From: ARS98 sp030744725
Lineage (GTDB): Bacteria; Planctomycetota; Planctomycetia; Pirellulales; Pirellulaceae
NCBI GenBank assembly: GCA_030744725.1
Contig: JASLPZ010000189.1
Coordinates: 1 to 13,504 of the forward strand
Direction: 5' to 3'
DNA length: 13,504 bases
The translations under genes were made by a program, and so were the position numbers. Position 1 is the first letter of the stretch. The number at the start of each line of letters is the position of its first letter. Positions 8,234 through 13,504 of the stretch are shown piece by piece. Below the pieces are notes generated by a model. It saw only the letters and a list, made by a program, of their open reading frames with translations. It was not told the DNA's origin and made no database searches.

Positions 8234-9805
8234 CTACAGGCACAGCATGTAGGCCACCAGGTCTTGTTTCTCTTGGACAGTCAGCTTCAGTTGGAGGACC
8301 AGATTGAAAAACTCCACCGCGTCGTGCAGTGTCATCAAGCGACCATCGTGCAAGTACGGTGGCGTGTCTTTGATGCCGCGCAAAGGAAAGGTCTTGATCG
8401 GACCTTCCGGCCGTCCAGTATAGAAACGCTCGACCTTGAGATCATGCATGTAGTCGTCGACGAAGGCTGGTCCGGAATGGCAGAGGACACACTGGGCCTT
8501 GCCGAAGAAGAGCTGTTCGCCTCGCAATTCGGCCCTTGTGGCCTTTTCAGGAGTCAATCGCATTAACGGTCCCAGCTTCGGAGCGGGTGGCAAGTCGAGT
8601 ATGGCGTTGAAGTCGCCCATGCGGTTGGTGACTGGACGCTGCACGCCTCGCGGGCCGATGGCTTGCTGCATACCGGGGTCGCCATCAAAATACTCCTCCA
8701 CCTCAGAAAAGTGGTCCATGCTGCGGATGGACCGTTTCGAGGCGAGTTGCATCAAGTTGTAGTTGCCCCGCATTGTGGGAGTGTCGACGCGCAACCGGGA
8801 CTGGTTCGGTCGCGTATCGGGTGCCAACTCGAAAGCTCCGTTGGTATGGCCGTTGACGTGGCACGACAGGCACGCCACGCCGGCACTGGGCGAAACCGTC
8901 ACTCGGTGGATCGTCTGGTTGAACCAGGTTGTCGGCGTCGGTCGCAACAGTTCTTTGAGGCCTTCCATTTGCTCAGGGGTCAACAGGCCGTCGAAGATTT
9001 CAAAATAGTTGCCCAGAGTAATCTCTTGCCCTCGAGTTACGTCTCCTAGCTCTTTGTGCGTCGTCAGGAACATCGGCGGCGGGAACTCTGGCAGGTAGGC
9101 GTCGGGGATGTCGAAGCCCACGTCGAACCGCTCGTGTTCGGGATGGGCCGCGACCCAAGAATCGGGGAAGACCATGTGTGCGGTGGTGGCTAACGGATGC
9201 GCCAGCGGTTTGTACGGAAAGAGGTCTTTGCGCTTGATGTCCACAGGGCTCATCTGCCCCAACTGTTCGAACGAGGCAGCTCCTTGCGGAAGTCGGCTTA
9301 CCGGACCCTTCATGATCGGTTTGCCGCCTGACATCACCTCGCCCGTGATCGCCTCGCCCGAGAAGTCGTAGCGCTGTTGCATGTAAGCGTGCACGTCAGC
9401 CATCAACTGGGGCTTCTGTGCTTGATTCAATCTGACCCACTGGTCAAAGGGCATCCCCAGAGTGGGCGATTCATACGATGAGCCGCTCTTGCCCGCATAG
9501 CGCCACAGATCCAGAGGTGTTCGCACGCCCTTGCCGCCAGGGGGATAGGTCAGGAGCTTGGAAACATGACTGTCCCCCAGGTCAAAGTCCGTCTCTGTAC
9601 GGTTCTTGGCGATGGCTGCCGGGCTCTGGCGCAAGTACTGTGGACCTTCGACAGTGGTCGTGTACGTGGGCCCGTCACCGCTGGCAGGAGACTTACTTTT
9701 CTGTTGCCCCCAGGCTCCTTGGTCCCGCCTGCCAAGCGTATAGCCAAGAACCGCCGTCCCAACAAACGCTAAGACGAGGACCAGCAGCTTTCGTTTGCCA
9801 GGCAT
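8234..9805 (-). CDS. Di-haem cytochrome c peroxidase-like protein, membrane-anchored or exported
   Basis: A 523-residue protein. Residues 6-24 are hydrophobic after MPGKRK, a signal peptide or N-terminal anchor. Two haem c sites are present, CLSCH (312-316) and CVLCH (439-443), followed by TFPLRGIKDTPPYLHDGRL and LHDAVEFFN, which are hallmark segments of the cytochrome c peroxidase/MauG family. Family members reduce peroxide or oxidise an organic or protein substrate in the periplasm. The first haem lies about 310 residues in, where ordinary bacterial peroxidases have it near the mature N-terminus; residues about 45-250 are therefore an extra region I do not recognise. The ATG is preceded by an AGAAGAG ribosome site seven bases upstream. 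It is the first gene of the probable operon with the propeller/HEAT/haem protein, the lyase and the ThiH-like gene. True peroxidase activity is not shown by sequence alone. Confidence 0.88.
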   Translation of the reverse strand: MPGKRKLLVLVLAFVGTAVLGYTLGRRDQGAWGQQKSKSPASGDGPTYTTTVEGPQYLRQSPAAIAKNRTETDFDLGDSHVSKLLTYPPGGKGVRTPLDLWRYAGKSGSSYESPTLGMPFDQWVRLNQAQKPQLMADVHAYMQQRYDFSGEAITGEVMSGGKPIMKGPVSRLPQGAASFEQLGQMSPVDIKRKDLFPYKPLAHPLATTAHMVFPDSWVAAHPEHERFDVGFDIPDAYLPEFPPPMFLTTHKELGDVTRGQEITLGNYFEIFDGLLTPEQMEGLKELLRPTPTTWFNQTIHRVTVSPSAGVACLSCHVNGHTNGAFELAPDTRPNQSRLRVDTPTMRGNYNLMQLASKRSIRSMDHFSEVEEYFDGDPGMQQAIGPRGVQRPVTNRMGDFNAILDLPPAPKLGPLMRLTPEKATRAELRGEQLFFGKAQCVLCHSGPAFVDDYMHDLKVERFYTGRPEGPIKTFPLRGIKDTPPYLHDGRLMTLHDAVEFFNLVLQLKLTVQEKQDLVAYMLCL

Positions 9806-10025
9806 AAGATGACTCTTCTCTTGAATCGTCAGGACAAAGGAACCTGCTCAATTGGCTTTCTTCGTCATCCACCAGCTCTGCCGGTGCGCACCGATCAGGC
9901 TGTTTCACAGTGATTGAATGGCACTTATCTTGATGCAACCAATTGGCTGTAGGTTTCTCGAATCCGTCACTTCTCCCGCAAAGAATTCGTCCAGCTTCAA
10001 GTTGTTGGCTTGCACGGGTTTTCAC

Positions 10026-10078
10026 ATCACGTCACCTCTCCCTTGGGAGAGGTCGCGGTTTCAGCCACGGGAGAGGGT
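10026..10078 (+). repeat. Second copy of the CTCTCCC/GGGAGAG hairpin repeat
   Basis: This stretch agrees at about 48 of 53 positions with the reverse complement of 1544-1596, the right half of the MITE-like element. It contains a 9-base stem (10034-10042 with 10045-10053). Similarity ends near 10078, where the earlier copy runs into its T-tract. Confidence 0.75.
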
Positions 10079-10122
10079 CATGCGCAATTACAATGTGGGT
10101 TAGCGACGCAAGCGACCCTCTC

Positions 10123-10157
10123 CGGGCCTGACGGCCCGACTCTCCCAAAGGGAGAGT
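10123..10157. repeat. Two adjacent perfect hairpins
   Basis: CGGGCC (10123-10128) pairs with GGCCCG (10133-10138) around a TGAC loop. Directly after it ACTCTCCC (10139-10146) pairs with GGGAGAGT (10150-10157) around AAA. The second hairpin belongs to the same repeat family as 1462-1596. Neither is followed by a T-run on either strand, so I do not call a terminator. Confidence 0.7.
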
Positions 10158-10272
10158 GAGGATGTTCGTAAATCAGCTAAGAAATAACACTTAAAAACTG
10201 CACGACCTTCGCAAGCGGGAGAGGTGCAGGTAACCTCGTCGCCCATTTTAGGGGCCTTCCTCATACTGCCTG

Positions 10273-10998
10273 TCACGGATCGACGCCTGCCACCCAAGCG
10301 CATCCGCGCCGAATCAGCTCAGCCGTGCTGGGCGTTCGGATCGCTTTCACGTCATGCCCCAACGGCGTTTGGAACACGCGCCCGCTGCCATACTGAAACG
10401 CAAAAGCCATCGGATGGTCTCTGCCGGTTAGCTTCGATCGAGCGGTGGCCAGAAGTTGCACTGGCCGCTCGCCAACCAGACCAATGTAGAGTTCGTCGTC
10501 TGTTTGGAAATCGCTTATTCCTCGAGTGATGGGATGTTCCGATTCGGTAATCTTGACAGTGAACAGTCCGCGAGGGTCGTGCGTGTTCTTGCCATCCCAG
10601 ATCTTACCCACAAGGTTGCGAAACTCGGGCCAATCCCCAAACGCTCCGCAGGCAAAATGCAAAGCGACCAAGCCTCCGCCTTGTTTGACGAATTTGGACA
10701 GGTTCGTTCGCGCCTGTTGTTCTCGAGCGAGTGGCTTGTCATTCCGGAAATGCAGGAACACCACATCAAAGTCGAAGATGTCCGCCGACGCCAATTGATT
10801 GGGATCCTTGACGACCCGCACAGCGAACTGTTTATCTTTCTCCAACAGTTCGCAAATCGTCGGTGTCGTCTTGTTCCAGTTGTGAGCCGGGTGATCGACC
10901 CCGGTGACCAGCAGAACTTGGATCGGTTTCACCTCGTCACCGAATGCCGCGGAAACCATCGCTGCGACCACAGCCAGCGTCATCAGATACGCGCGCAT
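10273..10998 (-). CDS. Exported ThuA-domain protein
   Basis: A 241-residue protein with a Sec signal peptide (residues 1-20, ending VSAAFG before DEVKP). The remainder is one ThuA domain (class I glutamine-amidotransferase-like fold): IQVLLVTGVDHPAHNW near 26-41, GGGLVALHFACGAF near 107-120, EHPITRGISDF near 154-164 and the late TPLGHD motif near 211-216. ThuA proteins are tied to use of 3-keto sugars such as 3-ketotrehalose, with no settled chemistry. The frame stays open to 11097, but the start at 10998 is better: GGAGG stands seven bases upstream, the signal peptide begins there, and the gene then follows the isomerase gene by 16 bases without overlap. It is the second gene of a two-gene operon with that isomerase. 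It shares only one domain with the fusion protein at 81-1382 and lacks DUF1080. Confidence 0.9.
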   Translation of the reverse strand: MRAYLMTLAVVAAMVSAAFGDEVKPIQVLLVTGVDHPAHNWNKTTPTICELLEKDKQFAVRVVKDPNQLASADIFDFDVVFLHFRNDKPLAREQQARTNLSKFVKQGGGLVALHFACGAFGDWPEFRNLVGKIWDGKNTHDPRGLFTVKITESEHPITRGISDFQTDDELYIGLVGERPVQLLATARSKLTGRDHPMAFAFQYGSGRVFQTPLGHDVKAIRTPSTAELIRRGCAWVAGVDP

Positions 10999-11005
10999 AG
11001 CAGGA

Positions 11006-11010
11006 CCTCC
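11006..11010 (-). promoter_or_regulatory. Shine-Dalgarno site that sets the ThuA start
   Basis: CCTCC on the plus strand reads GGAGG on the coding strand, seven bases before the ATG at 10998. It lies in the short gap just after the isomerase stop codon and supports 10998 over the upstream in-frame ATG at 11097. Confidence 0.75.
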
Positions 11011-11014
11011 GACG

Positions 11015-11860
11015 TCACGCCAACAGGCCACGAAGAAACTCGATACTATCGCGGATGTTGTCATCAGATCCGTGGCATTCCACCGACAACACGCCACTCC
11101 AGTCCGTTTCCTTCAAATACTCGACACAACGCTTGATGTTCTCGGCATTGACGCCGCCGCCGATCGGCACCTCGCTGCAAGCAATCCCCGTCTCTTCTCC
11201 ACGGGCTGCCGCGGTCAGCTCTTGACTGACGTCCTTGATGTGAGCGTGCGAAAGGTACTTGCGAAAGCGTTGCAAGTACTCCAGCGGATCGTTGCCAGAG
11301 ATGAACGAGTTGCCCGTGTCGAAATTGAACCGCAAATTCTCTGAATCGAAATGCGTAAACAACCTCTCCAGGAAATCGGCGTTGTTCGTATAGGGCCCAT
11401 GCGTTTCGACGTTGATAACGATGTCGTAGTCCTCGGCCCAAGCGAGGCACTGCTTGTAGTTCTCGCAAGTGATCCGAAAAATCTCGTCGTCGGAATAACC
11501 CGCCGGCTTTGTCGCCCCGTCGGTAGTATCGACGATGGGGCAGCCAATCTCGGCGGCAAACCGGATCGCCTGTTGAACGTACTGCACTCCGAATGTCGAT
11601 CCATCAGGTCCCATCATCGGGAACGCGCCGTCGATCTGAGAGACTTTCAAACCGTGCTCGTCGAGATAACGCTTCAGCGCCCGCGGATTCGATTGCAGCG
11701 AGACCGATGGGTCATAGCCCAATCCGTGGACGAAATACTGCCCATGGATCACTCCGAATTCGATATGCGACAGCCCGTATTTGACAGCCGATTCCACGGC
11801 ATTCTGCAGATTGCCGCTAAGCACGCGCCAGTTGTCCGTGTGCATTCCCAGTTCGATCAT
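11015..11860 (-). CDS. Cytoplasmic sugar phosphate isomerase/epimerase-like TIM barrel
   Basis: A 281-residue protein with no signal peptide, of the xylose-isomerase-like TIM-barrel family (AP endonuclease 2 fold). The metal ligands are visible in order: Glu152 and His154 in VINVETHG, Asp181 in FNFDTGN, His205/207 in SHAHIKD, and Glu261 in SVECHG. Full length fits the family. Known members isomerise or epimerise keto sugars, and some act in 3-keto-glycoside breakdown; the substrate here is unknown. The ATG is preceded by GGAG with a seven-base spacer. A promoter-like site lies at 11910-11937, and the exported ThuA gene follows 16 bases downstream, so the two are almost surely cotranscribed. 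One product acts in the cytoplasm and the other outside it, so a shared substrate would have to be imported between the two steps. Confidence 0.9.
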   Translation of the reverse strand: MIELGMHTDNWRVLSGNLQNAVESAVKYGLSHIEFGVIHGQYFVHGLGYDPSVSLQSNPRALKRYLDEHGLKVSQIDGAFPMMGPDGSTFGVQYVQQAIRFAAEIGCPIVDTTDGATKPAGYSDDEIFRITCENYKQCLAWAEDYDIVINVETHGPYTNNADFLERLFTHFDSENLRFNFDTGNSFISGNDPLEYLQRFRKYLSHAHIKDVSQELTAAARGEETGIACSEVPIGGGVNAENIKRCVEYLKETDWSGVLSVECHGSDDNIRDSIEFLRGLLA

Positions 11861-11909
11861 CTCGCATCTCCGTCTTAACTGCGATCCTGATTCTATTCAA
11901 ACACAACTT

Positions 11910-11937
11910 AATATATATGCTTTTGGCGGCTTTGCAA
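11910..11937 (-). promoter_or_regulatory. Putative sigma-70-type promoter of the isomerase-ThuA operon
   Basis: On the minus strand TTGCAA (11937-11932) and TATATT (11915-11910) are 16 bases apart, with an A/T-rich run around the -10. This would start transcription about 40 bases before the ATG at 11860. It is by pattern only. Confidence 0.5.
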
Positions 11938-11951
11938 CCTGAGGCAACCTG
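11934..11951. repeat. Eight-base direct repeat overlapping the -35
   Basis: GCAACCTG occurs at 11934-11941 and 11944-11951, a ten-base period (about one helix turn), overlapping and flanking the putative -35. The placement is that of an operator half-site pair. Confidence 0.4.
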
Positions 11952-11992
11952 CGAGAACGACGTCGTTGTGTAGCCAACTGACACATCAGTTT

Positions 11993-12025
11993 TAGTCGTT
12001 GTTCGCTACGCGAACTTGGCGACTA
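11993..12025. repeat. Two-part hairpin
   Basis: TAGTCG (11993-11998) pairs with CGACTA (12020-12025) and inside it GTTCGC (12001-12006) pairs with GCGAAC (12010-12015) around TAC, with a small internal loop. It looks like a dispersed repeat module, not a terminator, since no T-run follows on either strand. Confidence 0.6.
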
Positions 12026-12074
12026 TGAAGTCCGTGGAGAAGCTGTGAATTCATCTGGATTCGCGTTGTCGCCA

Positions 12075-12456
12075 TAGTAGGCACACTCCGTGTGTGTTCC
12101 TATTTAGCGTTTAAGCATGGCCTGATGGCAGCAAGCTTGCGCAGGATTGGAGCATGGCTTATGACGAGTCAAACGCAGCGTTGGCGATCGCGAAATTGCA
12201 GCAGATCGAACGAACCAATTCAACGCTGAAGGCGTTGCACGTCTCGGGATTGTCGCACGCCTTCAGCGTGCAAGTATTTTCCTTTCCCATTACCCAGGGT
12301 TGCGCGGCTGCGCCGCTGACCCTGGGCTACGATGTGCAACGCCTTCGGCGTTGGATCTCACGAGCACGCTAAACACGTGCCCGTGTGCCGTGACCATTCC
12401 AAAACCAGACGTCTTGAACAAGGGACTGGCGGACGGTATACGGAGTGTGCCTGCTA
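12075..12456. repeat. 382-base composite hairpin repeat bounded by inverted repeats
   Basis: The ends (12075-12094 and the reverse complement of 12437-12456) agree at 17 of 20 positions around the core AGGCACACTCCGT. Inside are three further stems: ACGCTGAAGGCGT (12223-12235) with its exact complement at 12257-12269; CCCAGGGT (12293-12300) with ACCCTGGG (12319-12326), which encloses GCGGC/GCCGC; and CAACGCC (12337-12343) with GGCGTTG (12347-12353). There is no transposase. The composition and style match the dispersed spacer repeats I associate with Pirellulales genomes. Confidence 0.7.
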
Positions 12457-12552
12457 CCTTATAAAATCACAACCTTGGAGCGAACAACGACAATACGACG
12501 ACAGTTGTTGATCGGGCAGTCCTTGCGCGTGGTTCGACCATGCGGGTGTCAT

Positions 12553-13434
12553 CTATTCGGTGAGCTTTCGCCACGCAACCATCGAACGCCGCAAGTTGTC
12601 GCGAATATCACCCTTGACAGCGTAGCATTGCAGACCGATGGGTCCGTCGTAACCGAAGCGTTTGAGTGTCTTCAGAAGTTCGTCCATCGGAAAATCGCCA
12701 CGGTCCAAAGTCTGGATTAGGCGATCCCATCCCATGCGTTTCGTATCGCCTTGATCCGCTCCGTTGATACTGACCAAGAACAAGTGTGGCATGGCCCGCT
12801 GCAAAGCCGCTTCAAGTTTGCTCGCGTCATCTAGCTTGAGAAAATGGCACAGGTTGAAGGCTGTGCCAACGTTTTCCCGGTCGACTTTTTCGGCGATCCG
12901 CAAGCCGTCTTCCAACCGGGCGACATAGAATCCCACGTGGGGATAGAGCACCACGCGAAGCCCCGATTCTGCGGCTGCCGCCGCAATCTCTCGCACTACG
13001 GCGACAGCTTGATCGTCGTACTGATCCGTGGACGGTTTTCCGCCACGAAGCGTCAACCAGATGCAAGTCTCCCGCCCGTCGAGCTCTTTGATCGCCTGTT
13101 TGAGGTTAGCGTCGTACGACGGCCCATCGGTTCCGACGTTAGCCGCGACGTAGATGCTGAACATCTTTAGGTTCTTGGCATCGAGGGCTTCGAGCATCTC
13201 TGGAATCCCTTGTGCGCCCGTGTAGCCGATGCCATCGTAGCCGAACTCTCTCAGCATTTCAGCTTGTTGCCGTGGTGGAAGCTGCCCCCGGCCGGTGCCG
13301 TTGTCGAACGCGAAGAAAGGACTGGTCCGCTTCGATTTCGTCGCGGACGGCTCGTCCGAAAATACCGTCGCGGATCGGCCAAGAAAAGCGATGCAGAACA
13401 AAGTAATCATCATGACTCTTCTGTGGAAACTCAT
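12553..13434 (-). CDS. Exported TIM-barrel protein, isomerase/epimerase-like with altered active site
   Basis: A 293-residue protein with a signal peptide (hydrophobic about 8-19, cleavage likely near FSDEP at 25-29). The rest has the alternating pattern of the xylose-isomerase-like TIM barrel: FGYDGIGYTG near 64-73, VVLYPHVGFY (161-170), VGTAFNLCHFLKLDD (189-203), LFLVSINGADQGD (218-230), and a C-terminal FGYDGPIGLQCYAVKGD. The usual metal ligands are mostly not kept: the Glu of ExH is Tyr164 (His166 remains), the Asp position reads Asn194, the His of HxKD reads Asn224, and the last Glu falls in QCYAV. It may bind metal differently, bind sugar without turning it over, or use other chemistry. 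The ATG has GAAGG about seven bases upstream; Met8 or Met9 are weaker alternatives. About 690 bases separate it from the next gene, so it is a separate unit. Confidence 0.87.
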   Translation of the reverse strand: MSFHRRVMMITLFCIAFLGRSATVFSDEPSATKSKRTSPFFAFDNGTGRGQLPPRQQAEMLREFGYDGIGYTGAQGIPEMLEALDAKNLKMFSIYVAANVGTDGPSYDANLKQAIKELDGRETCIWLTLRGGKPSTDQYDDQAVAVVREIAAAAAESGLRVVLYPHVGFYVARLEDGLRIAEKVDRENVGTAFNLCHFLKLDDASKLEAALQRAMPHLFLVSINGADQGDTKRMGWDRLIQTLDRGDFPMDELLKTLKRFGYDGPIGLQCYAVKGDIRDNLRRSMVAWRKLTE

Positions 13435-13474
13435 GTCGTGCCTTCTCTCTCTTAGTGCGTGTTAAACCTCTGTT

Positions 13475-13500
13475 GTGGCACGGTCTCCCGACCGTGCCAC
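13475..13500. repeat. Perfect 10-base-stem palindrome
   Basis: GTGGCACGGT (13475-13484) pairs exactly with ACCGTGCCAC (13491-13500) around CTCCCG. It lies about 40 bases before the ATG of the exported TIM-barrel gene. It may be a dispersed repeat, a terminator for a gene beyond the window, or an operator; no T-run follows within the window. Confidence 0.65.
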
Positions 13501-13504
13501 CGTG

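Larger units (their letters stand above)
9806..10272. other. Gene-free spacer upstream of the haem/lyase operon, repeat-rich
   Basis: No credible gene is present in these 467 bases. The half next to the operon (9806-9960) should hold its promoter: it contains the perfect 12-base palindrome CGGTGCGCACCG (9882-9893) and two copies of CAATTGGCT (9849-9857, 9940-9948), but no convincing -35/-10 pair. The rest (9962-10230) holds several partial copies of the hairpin repeat also seen at 1462-1596: ATCCGTCACTTCTCCC at 9962-9977, a long copy at 10026-10078, GGGAGAGTGAGGAT at 10150-10163 and GGGAGAGGTGCAGG at 10217-10230. Confidence 0.7.
11861..12552. other. Gene-free spacer between two TIM-barrel genes
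   Basis: About 690 bases without a credible gene. Near the left edge is the putative promoter of the isomerase-ThuA operon. Then come a 12-base palindrome AACGACGTCGTT (11956-11967), a two-part hairpin (11993-12025) and the composite repeat 12075-12456. Bases 12457-12552, just past the stop of the exported TIM-barrel gene, show no terminator I can identify. Confidence 0.7.

Noticed and set aside
8196..8243. GTG start adding 16 residues to the propeller/HEAT/haem protein
   Set aside because: It displaces the signal peptide from the N-terminus. It remains possible because it would give an overlap with the preceding gene, but ATG 8195 is preferred.
9693..10303. Short open frames on both strands in the 9806-10272 spacer
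   Set aside because: They cross repeat copies or the coding start of the peroxidase-like gene and show no domain, signal or ribosome site.
10999..11097. Upstream in-frame ATG extending the exported ThuA protein by 33 residues
   Set aside because: It would overlap the isomerase gene and bury the signal peptide; the ATG at 10998 has GGAGG at ideal spacing.
12154..12372. Open frame of 72 codons on the plus strand
   Set aside because: It lies wholly inside the composite hairpin repeat and has no clear ribosome site or family resemblance.
13475..13504. TGGCACG resembling a sigma-54 -24 element
   Set aside because: No TTGC-type -12 element stands at the right distance on either strand; the match is explained by the palindrome.

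Overview
The window looks like chromosomal DNA of a planctomycete, most likely of the Pirellulales. This rests on a PVC-type protein that joins a beta-propeller, HEAT repeats and a C-terminal CxxCH haem domain, on exported ThuA and DUF1080 proteins, on exported TIM-barrel 'sugar isomerases', and on hairpin-rich dispersed repeats of the kind that fill spacers in these genomes. Every gene I can support lies on the minus strand, so transcription runs from high to low coordinates.

Layout from right to left (direction of transcription). (a) 13434-12553: an exported xylose-isomerase-like TIM barrel whose usual metal ligands are mostly replaced. (b) 12552-11861: about 690 bases without a gene, holding a mosaic of hairpins, a 382-base segment bounded by inverted repeats, and a promoter-like site facing the next gene. 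(c) 11860-10273: a compact two-gene operon, a cytoplasmic TIM-barrel isomerase/epimerase with intact metal ligands followed 16 bases later by an exported ThuA-domain protein. (d) 10272-9806: a spacer with several copies of a short hairpin repeat. (e) 9805-1727: a probable four-gene operon: a di-haem cytochrome c peroxidase-like protein, the PVC propeller/HEAT/haem protein, a heparinase II/III-like polysaccharide lyase (ATGA overlap with the gene before it), and a divergent ThiH-like radical SAM protein. (f) 1726-1383: a spacer with a 135-base element bounded by inverted repeats. (g) 1382-81: a lipoprotein-like fusion of ThuA and DUF1080 (3-keto-disaccharide hydrolase fold).

Reading the genes together (inference): the region looks like accessory carbohydrate catabolism carried out largely outside the cytoplasm. 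Haem and propeller proteins could oxidise sugars and pass electrons on, the lyase would cut uronic-acid glycans, and ThuA/DUF1080/TIM-barrel proteins fit the 3-keto-glycoside route in which a sugar is oxidised at C3 before its glycosidic bond is broken. No GFO/IDH/MocA dehydrogenase, transporter, SusC/D pair, sulfatase or regulator is in the window, so the pathway is incomplete here. The ThiH-like protein does not fit this picture and is the oddest member: it has no thiamine genes beside it and departs from ThiH at several conserved sites.

No tRNA, rRNA, CRISPR array, transposase or phage gene was seen.
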